Positions 1 through 6,068 of a stretch of 6,068 nucleotides of DNA are shown in pieces (the first letter of the stretch is position 1; every line of letters starts with the position of its first letter). The translations under genes were made by a program, and so were the position numbers. The stretch lies in NCBI GenBank assembly GCA_011065005.1, contig JAAKFP010000161.1, forward strand, positions 1-6,068, written 5' to 3'. Origin of the DNA: Chlamydiota bacterium (lineage in GTDB: Bacteria > Chlamydiota > Chlamydiia > Chlamydiales > Waddliaceae). The notes under the pieces were generated by a model, which was not told the origin of the DNA, made no database searches, and worked only from the letters and a program-made list of their open reading frames with translations.

Positions 1-720
1 TTGTTTTGCCATCATGCTGCCGATGTCGGTGATTACAAAAGCCCTGACTTCAATTTTGTTGGAGCCTTAGACAATAATACGAAGAATGTAAAAAAAATGT
101 GTTCCCTTCTGAAGGAGCACGGCTGCCGTCGGATTCTTCTGACGGGTAGTGTTTTCGAGCAAAATGAGGGGGAAGGATCCGATAATCTCCGTGCTGTTTC
201 CCTTTATGGACTCTCGAAAGGATTAACATCCGATGTATTCCAATTTTTTACAGCGACATTAGGAATGAAACTCGGAAAATTTGTCATTCCCCATCCTTTT
301 GGCCCTTATGAAAAGCCTGGGTTCACTTCCTATCTTGTTCGATCATGGTTCCAGGGAGAAACACCCATAGTTTCTTTTCCCGATTATGTACGTGATAACA
401 TCCATGTTTCTCTTCTTGCTAAGGCTTATGCCTCCTTTGCGAGTCAATTGACTGAATCGCTTGGATTTCAGAAGCTCAATCCTAAGGGGTATCATGAAAG
501 TCAAGGAGAATTTGCCTATAGGTTTGCTCGGGAAATGGAAAAAAGGCTTTCTATCTCTTGTCCCTGGGAGAAGGTGACAAATGCCGAACTTACGGAGCCA
601 AAGGTGAGAGTCAATACAGATACACTAAATTGGCAAGAACTTGGTTGGGATGAAGGGGAAGCATGGAGTGAATTAGCGAAATATTACCGGATGAGATATG
701 GACGGGCCAAGTCAAGCTAA
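1..720 (+). CDS. NAD-dependent epimerase/dehydratase (extended SDR family), 5'-truncated by window edge
   Basis: This is the last 239 residues of an extended short-chain dehydrogenase/reductase, the family that epimerises, dehydrates or reduces nucleotide sugars in the cytoplasm. Seen: an HHAAD stretch at residues 4-8 matching the usual hydrophobic-H-x-A-A strand end; TGS at 48-50 in the place of the catalytic Ser/Thr; Y69-x3-K73 (YGLSK), the catalytic pair; HPFGPYE at 98-104, matching the family's N-P-F/Y-G-P-x-E loop; and RDNIHV at 131-136, matching the RDFIHV segment. The glycine-rich NAD-binding motif is absent. Family members are about 300 residues, so some 60 N-terminal residues should lie left of the window, and the TTG at position 1 is an internal Leu codon rather than a start. 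The 3' end overlaps the glycosyltransferase gene by 23 nt, which places it in the same sugar-polymer operon. The exact substrate cannot be read from this fragment. Confidence 0.85.
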   Translation: MFCHHAADVGDYKSPDFNFVGALDNNTKNVKKMCSLLKEHGCRRILLTGSVFEQNEGEGSDNLRAVSLYGLSKGLTSDVFQFFTATLGMKLGKFVIPHPFGPYEKPGFTSYLVRSWFQGETPIVSFPDYVRDNIHVSLLAKAYASFASQLTESLGFQKLNPKGYHESQGEFAYRFAREMEKRLSISCPWEKVTNAELTEPKVRVNTDTLNWQELGWDEGEAWSELAKYYRMRYGRAKSS

Positions 721-1633
721 CATAAAGCCATCTATTGGTGTTGCGGTGATTACTCACCATGCGAAGCATCATTTGTCAAATTGCTTACCCCCTTTTTTGG
801 AGTCTCCACTTCATCCTCGCGTTCTTGTGGTTAATTCCTCATCAAATGATGGCACGATCGAAACGGCTCAAGAGCTTGGTGCCGACACTCTTGTCATTCC
901 ACGGAAAGAATTCAATCACGGGTCAACTCGGGAGAAGGCAAGAAAATATTTGGGCACAGACATTGTCGTCATGCTGACACCTGATGCTTATGCTATAGAT
1001 AATCAAGTTCTCGAGAAGTTAGTGCAACCGATTGTAACTGCCAAAACAGCTGTTGCCTATGCGCGGCAGATCTCTCACAATGAGACAGATTTTTTTGAAG
1101 CTTTCCCTCGTGAGTTTAACTATCCAACGCAAAGTCACATCCGAGGACTCGATGATGCAAAAACATATGGAATCTATACCTTCTTTTGTTCCAATTCCTG
1201 TGCGGCATATTCTAACCAAGCTCTGGATGAAATTGGAGGGTTTCAGTCGGTGTTGCTTGGTGAAGATACCGTTGCCGTTGCAAGCCTTCTCAGAAAGGGA
1301 TATAAGATCGCTTATGTTTCAGAAGCTGTCGTAAAACATTCTCACCGTTACTCCATACTTGAGGAGTTTCAAAGGCATTTTGATACAGGATTGGCACGAA
1401 ACGAATATCAACACCTCATTTCTGTTGGGGGTTCCGATTCGAATCGAGGGAAAGAGTATGTACGAGAGATGATAAAGCGTCTCGCTAAGGAAAAACCACA
1501 TCTTCTTCCTTACGCTTTCACGCACATCATAGCAAAATGGTTAGGGTACACAATTGGTAGCTTTAGTGTGAAAGCACCCTCATGGCTAAAAAAGGCCCTA
1601 AGCAGTCAGGACTTCTATTGGACTTCTGAGTAA
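698..1633 (+). CDS. family 2 glycosyltransferase, rhamnosyltransferase-like (GT-A fold)
   Basis: This is a 311-aa cytoplasmic or membrane-associated glycosyltransferase that probably adds a sugar from a nucleotide donor to a lipid-linked glycan. Seen: an N-terminal beta strand (IGVAVITH, 13-20); VVNSSSNDGT at 44-53, equivalent to the family's VxDSSSxDGT donor loop; EFNHGSTR at 71-78, very close to the EFNHGGTR signature I recall from O-antigen rhamnosyltransferases; LTPDA at 93-97 in the DxD-like position (usually TQDA); GED at 188-190, the catalytic acidic pair; and VKHSHRYS at 212-219. There is no membrane segment. Length is normal for the family. The ATG at 698 lies inside the epimerase gene with only a weak upstream SD, fitting translational coupling; the fold begins at about residue 13, so a later start is unlikely. 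N46 replaces a usually acidic residue. Rhamnose as donor is an inference from the NHGxTR motif. The stop codon lies in the terminal repeat of the downstream element. Confidence 0.88.
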   Translation: MDGPSQANIKPSIGVAVITHHAKHHLSNCLPPFLESPLHPRVLVVNSSSNDGTIETAQELGADTLVIPRKEFNHGSTREKARKYLGTDIVVMLTPDAYAIDNQVLEKLVQPIVTAKTAVAYARQISHNETDFFEAFPREFNYPTQSHIRGLDDAKTYGIYTFFCSNSCAAYSNQALDEIGGFQSVLLGEDTVAVASLLRKGYKIAYVSEAVVKHSHRYSILEEFQRHFDTGLARNEYQHLISVGGSDSNRGKEYVREMIKRLAKEKPHLLPYAFTHIIAKWLGYTIGSFSVKAPSWLKKALSSQDFYWTSE

Positions 1634-1768
1634 GAGTTCAGACAATGTTAAAATTAAACGCAAAGACGCAAAGGCGCTAAGAAATTCAGGCTGTTCTTCT
1701 TAGCGCCTTTGCGTCTTTGCGTTTAATTTTATTTCTTAAGACGGCATTGTCTGAACGCTTACGAAAAA
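1630..1768. repeat. palindromic intergenic repeat element, copy 1 (18-bp terminal inverted repeats, MITE/REP-like)
   Basis: This structured element fills most of the gap between the glycosyltransferase and the export gene. Its ends are inverted repeats: 1630-1647 (GTAAGAGTTCAGACAATG) pairs with 1745-1762 with one mismatch in 18. Inside is a perfect 35-bp inverted repeat, 1649-1683 with 1697-1731, around a 13-nt loop. The left arm contains ACGCAAAG twice in tandem plus a variant GCGCTAAG (1658-1681). A dinucleotide GA lies just outside both ends (1628-1629 and 1763-1764), perhaps a 2-bp target duplication or chance. Bases 1711-1740 recur exactly (30/30), reverse-complemented, at 5896-5925, and 1745-1768 recur with one mismatch at 5865-5888, so the shared homology extends a few bases past the terminal repeat. 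There is no coding capacity, so any mobility would need a transposase in trans. From memory, cgcaaagacgcaaaggcgc-type repeats are scattered in intergenic DNA of many unrelated bacteria. Confidence 0.85.
1649..1731. terminator. possible bidirectional terminator formed by the 35-bp hairpin
   Basis: The internal hairpin of repeat copy 1 has a perfect 35-bp stem and a 13-nt loop (1684-1696). On the + strand the descending arm ends in TTTAATTTTATTT (1722-1734), a broken U-rich tract; on the - strand the matching tract also holds T runs. A stem this stable would likely stop or attenuate transcription coming from the epimerase-glycosyltransferase operon and protect its mRNA 3' end. The stem is AT-rich at its base and the U tract is interrupted, so it is not a textbook intrinsic terminator. 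Confidence 0.45.
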
Positions 1769-1770
1769 GC

Positions 1771-1801
1771 TTTAGATTTAAAGCGAAATCGGGTAAATAA
1801 T
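1771..1801 (+). promoter_or_regulatory. weak candidate promoter for the wza-wzc pair
   Basis: AATAAT at 1796-1801 matches the sigma70 -10 box at 5 of 6 positions. TTTAGA at 1771-1776 matches the -35 box at 4 of 6, but with a long 19-bp spacer. It lies between the repeat element and the start of the export gene, where a promoter would be expected if the hairpin ends upstream transcription. The match is poor and could be chance in AT-rich DNA. Confidence 0.22.
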
Positions 1802-1815
1802 TACACTACATAAAT

Positions 1816-1820
1816 GGGGA
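1816..1820 (+). promoter_or_regulatory. ribosome binding site that decides the wza-like start
   Basis: GGGGA lies 8 nt before the ATG at 1829. An in-frame ATG at 1814 overlaps this motif and has no SD of its own. The site therefore favours the 1829 start, which also gives a clean lipoprotein signal peptide beginning MKTIS. Confidence 0.65.
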
Positions 1821-1828
1821 ATTCAATA

Positions 1829-2884
1829 ATGAAAACTATTTCTTTGCTTTCTGTGTCCATAGTTTTTTTATTCTCTTCGTGCACAAGACCCTGTTGTGAC
1901 TACAATGTTGTAGGCCCAGATGAGTTTGTTACTGATTCCTATTGCATCCGTCAGGGTAAATTAGCGATCTTAGAAATGATGGGTGAGGATGTTGGTGTTT
2001 TTCCTCATAATGCCATGGAGGAATATGAAGATACGATTGCCGAAGATGATATTCTAAACATCGCTATGTTCCACCCAACCCGAAAAGAGCTGCGAGAAGC
2101 TTACGAATATCTAAATACTACCGTTGGAGGATTTCGTGTCGTCAACGGTCGGGTTGACCTTCCGGACATACCCCCTGTTGAAATTGCTGGCTTGACGCTT
2201 AGTGAAGCTCAAGCGGTGTTGCAAGCTGAAATTCAACAACAATATCAAGATGCTGAAATCTTTATCTCCTATAAAGATCGCTTGCAGCGAAAAGTGGAAC
2301 TTGCAGGAAATGTCGCTGTTCCCGTGATTCCTGTCGACGGAAAGATTCGTCTCTATGAAGTTTTGGCGAAAGCAGGGATCGATAGGAATGCGAACCTATT
2401 TATGAGCTATGTGGTGCGAGATGGTCGCCCGTTACCCGTTGATATCTATCGACTGATGAATGAAGGGGACATGAGTCACAATATCGTGATGCGTGGCGGC
2501 GACAAGATTTTCATGGCCAATCCTGGCGATGCTGTGGTTCTGGTGATGGGAGAGGTAAATCATCCTACCGCCGTGAATGTTCCTTATGGGTATATTACCT
2601 TGCCCGAAGCAATAGTTAGAGCCAGCGGAATCCCATTCACTGGAGATCGAAGATGTATTCAAGTGATTCGTGGTGATTTACAATGCCCAAAAATTTATGT
2701 AATTTCCTGGGAGCATATTGTGAACTTGCCAAACCGCAGCATGCTTCTTATTCCGGGAGATACCGTCTTTGTTTCTGAGAAGCCCATAACACAATGGAAT
2801 CGATTTATTAGCCAATTAACCCCTTCGCTCGTTGGCATCAGAGACATTCATACCACCGGTCAATTGCTTAGAATGGGATTCTAA
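1829..2884 (+). CDS. wza: Wza-like polysaccharide export outer-membrane lipoprotein
   Basis: This is a polysaccharide export (OPX) protein; in the family, oligomers form the outer-membrane exit channel for capsule or exopolysaccharide and dock on the Wzc-type co-polymerase. The 351-aa product starts with a lipoprotein signal: a positive start, a hydrophobic stretch at 4-15 and the lipobox LFSSC, with C18 as the lipidated residue. Next come a Poly_export domain at about 64-150 (EDTIAEDDILNIAMFHP at 67-83; DAEIFISY at 141-148), a first SLBB domain at about 155-232 (LAGNV at 158-162, then a VDGKI turn) and a second SLBB at about 236-316 (VMGEVNHP at 239-246, IPGD at 308-311). The C-terminal segment, ITQWNRFISQL at 320-330, resembles the family's amphipathic outer-membrane helix. 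Length is close to E. coli Wza (about 380 aa). Start 1829 is preferred over 1814 because of the GGGGA site. C22 and C23 near the lipidated cysteine are unusual. It sits 23 nt before its presumed partner gene. The symbol is by family resemblance. Confidence 0.9.
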   Translation: MKTISLLSVSIVFLFSSCTRPCCDYNVVGPDEFVTDSYCIRQGKLAILEMMGEDVGVFPHNAMEEYEDTIAEDDILNIAMFHPTRKELREAYEYLNTTVGGFRVVNGRVDLPDIPPVEIAGLTLSEAQAVLQAEIQQQYQDAEIFISYKDRLQRKVELAGNVAVPVIPVDGKIRLYEVLAKAGIDRNANLFMSYVVRDGRPLPVDIYRLMNEGDMSHNIVMRGGDKIFMANPGDAVVLVMGEVNHPTAVNVPYGYITLPEAIVRASGIPFTGDRRCIQVIRGDLQCPKIYVISWEHIVNLPNRSMLLIPGDTVFVSEKPITQWNRFISQLTPSLVGIRDIHTTGQLLRMGF

Positions 2885-2907
2885 CGAGTAAAACTGAGGA
2901 AAATTAA

Positions 2908-5874
2908 ATGAGTAAGCCCAAAAGAGAAGATGATGATTTTCTGATCACTTTCACTGATTGCTTGAACATTCTTAAAAAAGGGAAAAGAAAAATCGTTGCT
3001 GGAGCCCTCGCCCTTTCAGTAATTCTGAGCTGTTATACTCTTACCAGGCCGATACAGTATAAGTCAGAAGCGACATTCAAAGAAAAAAGCAACAGCCAAG
3101 GGGAGGTCAACACGTCTTCTTTGGCCTCAGTTTTTCTCAGTGGTATTTCAACAGCCAACAAGAGTGAAGCGAAAACGATGATGAAGTCTCGTAAGCTTCA
3201 GGAACAAGTGATCAAATCACTATGGTTACAAGCAACATTAACAAATACAAAAACAAAAACTTCCATTTTAAGGAATGTACGAGAAAACGTCGTTACCGAG
3301 TATTATTATCTGAGGAAGAAAGCAAGCCACCCTCTTCCGGATCCTCAAACAGTAATTTCCGCTGAGGATATTGATTTTTCTGGAGAGGTTGCCCTTAACT
3401 TAAAACTAGTTTTTGATTCGGAAAACACCTATCAAGTTTTTGGACCACAGGGTGAGGAGATCGGTGGCGGCCGGCTTGGAACTCCATTTTCTACCCATGA
3501 ATATCGTTTTACAATTTTTCGCGTTCAAGACCTCCCTCTCACCTCAGAGACCCATATGCTGACTCTTTCCCCTCTTGCGAATGCCGCAAAAGCGTTGTTA
3601 GAGAAAATAGAGATCGAGTTTGATAAAGATGACACCTCTCTCCTCAAGTTAACCTATCGGCATCGAGATCGCCACAAAGCCTACAAGATTCTCAATCAGC
3701 TTATGGCTAGCTACCGTGATTATCTTCAGGAAGAACATGAGCGTATCGCTGCAGAGCAGATTGCCTATCTTCACAACAGAGAAAATGAGATGGGACAAAA
3801 TCTCCGAGAGATGATTGAGGAGTATGCGAATAAACTGTCGTCGGAAGTTACCAATGTTGGATATGCTGATTCTGCCAAGGCTATGGAATTCCTCTCTTCA
3901 CAGATGCAAGGAAACTCGGGAAAGCTATTTGCGATCGAGTTGGAATTAAAACGGCAAGAAAAGCTAAAAGAGGAAGGCGCTCCTTATGATTCCAGGTATA
4001 CTTCTAACAGCACCCCAAAGGTCGTTGAGGTGCTTATTTCAGAACTCCGGACTCTAAAGCAGGAATCTGACTCTATTGAATTGGCACTTCGGAATTCCTC
4101 ATTGAAAAATATCGAAGAGTGGCAAACAACATTTTCACAACAGGTTGTGGAGCTCGAGGAAATTCGACAATGTTCTGGCGATGCGAAAAAACTTCTTGCA
4201 AGCCTAGAAAATGATAGATATCCGTTACCAGCTGTACAGATTCTCGATCATCCAAAATATATGGTAAGGGCTTGGTATGATAAGCTGAGCGAATGTGATC
4301 GCAACTGGAAGACCGCTTTGAGATCGGAAAAGGAAGACCGAAAGGCGGAGTGGAAAAACTTCAAAACGCAGTTTATCTCTTATGTAACGAATTTGCTTCA
4401 CCTGCTGGATGTTAGCGAGAAAACGATGCAAGAAAGGCTCGCTCATCAACAAGCACCGCAGTTTGAATTCCAAGGGGTTAACCTGCAAACGGCGAGTGAA
4501 TTATACCTCAATTATAGTAAACTACTTAGTGAAGTCGAAGCCCAGGTCCTCCAATATCAATTTATCATCGATCAGCTGCAGGACCCAGAATTTGAGATCA
4601 GCTCCCTGAGTTCGCTTATTGATGACTCGGTGACACGAGGGATGGTAGACAGAGCCAGTGAATTAACGTTAGCTTTGCAGGATGAGGTAAATCGCAGTTC
4701 TAAGGAAAAAGAGCGGATAAAAAGAGAACTTGAAACCGAAAAACGTTTTTTGGGTATACACCTCAATCAAACCGTTCAGCTTATGCATCTTCGTGAAGGA
4801 CTGTTGAAAGATAAAATTCAGTCTTTGCAGAATGCGACGTTAGAACTTTGTCATCAGCGGATCTCCATTCTTGAAAACCAGTTATCGGAATGCATTGCAT
4901 CCCATATCAATACGCTGAAACAGGAACGTCAGCTGCTTGAGCAATTTCAATTAGAGCTAAGACATGAAATGGCACAACTTCCCCAAAAATGGGCTTCAGA
5001 GAAGCTTATCGAACATCAGGTTCAGATGAACACTATAATGGTTGAAGAGATCACCAAGCTTGTCGAAACAAAAAATATTACAAATAACTTGGAAATAGTA
5101 CAATCAGCACCCGTTGACCTAGCTATTCCTTCAACCCATCCTGTCCGACCTAAGCTTGTTCTCTTTGCTGTTCTTGGCGGCATCTTGGGCGCGTTTCTCA
5201 CTCTGGGCGGTCTCCTTTCCCAACTTATACTAAAAGGCGTTCCTGCTTCAGAGGAAAACCTGAAACTTGCAGGGGTTCACGTTTCTGGAGTCGTAAAGCC
5301 GGGTGGAAAAGAACAAAACCTAAAGACGCTGCGACGGCTGCTGGCCTATCTATCTTCACATTCCTCTGTTTCTACTCAAGAGGAAAAGGGGCAATCTCTT
5401 TCTTTCATCCAAGGGAATGGAATGGATCTGTCTGAGGAGTTCGCGACGCTGATGTCAAAGAGAGGGCACAAAGTGCTTCTCTTGGATATGACCTTTTCTC
5501 AGCGATCTCAACCACAACAAGAGGCGGGACTTTTGCAATTCTTGGAAGGGGAAGCCTCTGCTCCAACAATTCTCTCTTCCGATCTCTTCGATCGAATACA
5601 TTTTGGGGGAACATGCTCCCACTCTAACGAGTTAGTGGGATCTAAGAGGTTTTTGGTTCTTTTGGACCAGCTTAAAACGCAATATGATTGGGTGGTTGGG
5701 GTGACAAATGCAAAACCTGCTAGTGCTGAAGCGGAGAATATCCTTCACCTTTTCGACAATGCAGCCATCACTATTTCTTCCGAAACATTGCAAGACCTGA
5801 GCCAACTCATTCATTTAATTTCGAATTTCCCTGAAGAACACAAAGTTTCGTTTATGATCACCGATTTTTCGTAA
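2908..5874 (+). CDS. Wzc-like polysaccharide co-polymerase with enlarged coiled coil and degenerate BY-kinase (pseudokinase) domain
   Basis: This 988-aa inner-membrane protein is probably the chain-length/assembly partner of the Wza-like exporter. A good SD (TGAGGA, 2895-2900) precedes the ATG by 7 nt. Order: cytoplasmic N-tail; TM1 at about 29-46, followed by RPIQYKSEATF (47-57) as in Wzz domains; a periplasmic beta-rich part to about 265; a very long helical, Glu/Lys/Leu/Gln-rich region at about 270-725; the proline motif PSTHPVRP (741-748); TM2 at about 750-771; then a cytoplasmic domain with the BY-kinase layout. That domain is eroded. In the P-loop, GNGMDL (836-841) replaces GxGKST; LLLDMTF (857-863) replaces the LLxDxD Walker A'; YDWVVGVTN (926-934) replaces YDxVIIDTP; and no tyrosine follows Y926. 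GLLQFLEGE (874-882) still matches the GLxxxLxGE segment. Typical Wzc proteins are about 720 aa. The kinase homology is seen, inactivity follows from the known roles of the lost residues, and a scaffold role is inferred. The stop codon falls in repeat copy 2. Confidence 0.88.
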   Translation: MSKPKREDDDFLITFTDCLNILKKGKRKIVAGALALSVILSCYTLTRPIQYKSEATFKEKSNSQGEVNTSSLASVFLSGISTANKSEAKTMMKSRKLQEQVIKSLWLQATLTNTKTKTSILRNVRENVVTEYYYLRKKASHPLPDPQTVISAEDIDFSGEVALNLKLVFDSENTYQVFGPQGEEIGGGRLGTPFSTHEYRFTIFRVQDLPLTSETHMLTLSPLANAAKALLEKIEIEFDKDDTSLLKLTYRHRDRHKAYKILNQLMASYRDYLQEEHERIAAEQIAYLHNRENEMGQNLREMIEEYANKLSSEVTNVGYADSAKAMEFLSSQMQGNSGKLFAIELELKRQEKLKEEGAPYDSRYTSNSTPKVVEVLISELRTLKQESDSIELALRNSSLKNIEEWQTTFSQQVVELEEIRQCSGDAKKLLASLENDRYPLPAVQILDHPKYMVRAWYDKLSECDRNWKTALRSEKEDRKAEWKNFKTQFISYVTNLLHLLDVSEKTMQERLAHQQAPQFEFQGVNLQTASELYLNYSKLLSEVEAQVLQYQFIIDQLQDPEFEISSLSSLIDDSVTRGMVDRASELTLALQDEVNRSSKEKERIKRELETEKRFLGIHLNQTVQLMHLREGLLKDKIQSLQNATLELCHQRISILENQLSECIASHINTLKQERQLLEQFQLELRHEMAQLPQKWASEKLIEHQVQMNTIMVEEITKLVETKNITNNLEIVQSAPVDLAIPSTHPVRPKLVLFAVLGGILGAFLTLGGLLSQLILKGVPASEENLKLAGVHVSGVVKPGGKEQNLKTLRRLLAYLSSHSSVSTQEEKGQSLSFIQGNGMDLSEEFATLMSKRGHKVLLLDMTFSQRSQPQQEAGLLQFLEGEASAPTILSSDLFDRIHFGGTCSHSNELVGSKRFLVLLDQLKTQYDWVVGVTNAKPASAEAENILHLFDNAAITISSETLQDLSQLIHLISNFPEEHKVSFMITDFS

Positions 5875-5973
5875 GCGTTCAGGCAATGGTGTCAACTTAA
5901 GAAATAAAATTAAACGCAAAGACGCCAAGACGCAAAGAAATTTAGGATCCTTAGCGTCTTTCCACCCGGATCC
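5865..5973. repeat. palindromic intergenic repeat element, copy 2 (decayed)
   Basis: Bases 5865-5888 match the reverse complement of 1745-1768 at 23 of 24 positions, and 5896-5925 match the reverse complement of 1711-1740 exactly. The ACGCAAAG units follow (5914-5940), with an altered order. The second half is eroded: only TTAGCGTCTTT (5951-5961) resembles the return arm, leaving an 8-bp stem (5918-5925 with 5954-5961), and no closing terminal repeat is visible. Two GGATCC sites (5945-5950 and 5968-5973) flank the remnant arm. The right limit is therefore approximate. The element begins inside the Wzc-like gene and supplies its stop codon at 5872-5874. The short stem may still act weakly at the mRNA 3' end. 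Confidence 0.75.
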
Positions 5974-6007
5974 AATTTCCTTAAAATTGACCTCTCCAAA
6001 CATAGCC

Positions 6008-6036
6008 TTGAGAAATTACAATAAAGACTTTATAAA
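6008..6036 (+). promoter_or_regulatory. candidate sigma70-type promoter reading off the right edge
   Basis: TTGAGA at 6008-6013 (5 of 6 to the -35 consensus) and TATAAA at 6031-6036 (5 of 6 to the -10 consensus) are separated by exactly 17 bp. Transcription would start near 6043 and run out of the window, implying a new transcription unit to the right of repeat copy 2. No start codon with a ribosome binding site is visible before the window ends. The stretch from about 5975 to 6068 holds nothing else I can support. Confidence 0.45.
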
Positions 6037-6068
6037 ATTCACCCCAACGGACTCGAGGCCTTTTATAG

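Noticed and set aside
1..3. TTG at position 1 as a true start of the epimerase
   Set aside because: The NAD-binding motif expected about 60 residues earlier is missing, so this is an internal codon of a gene cut by the window edge.
1053..1334. Out-of-frame open frame of 93 codons inside the glycosyltransferase gene
   Set aside because: It lies wholly within a well-supported gene and its product has no family features; it is a shadow frame.
1658..1681. Short tandem GCAAAG-type units resembling a CRISPR or direct-repeat array
   Set aside because: The units are 8 bp, adjacent and without spacers; they are part of a hairpin arm.
1814..1828. Upstream ATG at 1814 as the start of the export lipoprotein
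   Set aside because: It has no SD and overlaps the GGGGA that serves the ATG at 1829; the later start gives a standard lipoprotein signal.
4225..4609. Opposing open frames inside the coiled-coil part of the Wzc-like gene
   Set aside because: They are antisense and alternate-frame shadows of a continuous 988-codon gene, with no motifs or start signals.
5815..6003. Minus-strand open frame of 62 codons across the end of the Wzc-like gene and repeat copy 2
   Set aside because: Much of it is a translation of the repeat, with no recognisable domain and no convincing ribosome binding site; it arises by chance.

Overview
The window holds part of a surface-polysaccharide locus of a Gram-negative bacterium. 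All four genes are on the + strand. They are the end of a nucleotide-sugar epimerase/dehydratase, a rhamnosyltransferase-type family 2 glycosyltransferase, a Wza-like outer-membrane export lipoprotein and a Wzc-like inner-membrane co-polymerase. An outer-membrane export lipoprotein implies a two-membrane envelope. There is no rRNA or other taxonomic marker. The moderate-to-low GC by eye, and the unusually long, coiled-coil-rich Wzc-like protein with an eroded kinase domain, loosely recall environmental Chlamydiae or other PVC-group bacteria. This is a weak guess from memory, not a demonstrated assignment.

Layout: 1-720 is the 3' part of the SDR epimerase, whose NAD-binding start lies off the left edge. 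698-1633 is the glycosyltransferase, overlapping the epimerase by 23 nt, so the two are probably translationally coupled. 1630-1768 is a palindromic repeat element with 18-bp terminal inverted repeats and a perfect 35-bp internal hairpin. 1829-2884 is the Wza-like lipoprotein and, after a 23-nt gap, 2908-5874 is the 988-aa Wzc-like protein. A second, decayed copy of the repeat starts at about 5865 and covers the last codons of that gene. The last ~95 nt carry no gene but have a good sigma70-like promoter match pointing off the right edge.

Working together, the epimerase would make or modify a nucleotide sugar and the glycosyltransferase would add a sugar to a lipid-linked glycan. The Wzc-like protein would control chain length and assembly across the periplasm, and the Wza-like lipoprotein would export the polymer through the outer membrane. 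No flippase (Wzx), polymerase (Wzy) or phosphatase (Wzb) is visible here.

The most notable points are that the Wzc-like protein keeps the shape of a bacterial tyrosine kinase but has lost the Walker A lysine, one Walker A' acidic residue, the Walker B aspartate and the tyrosine tail, and that its periplasmic coiled coil is much enlarged. Also notable is the repeat pair that brackets the wza-wzc pair and supplies, in the same phase, the stop codons of the two genes it abuts.
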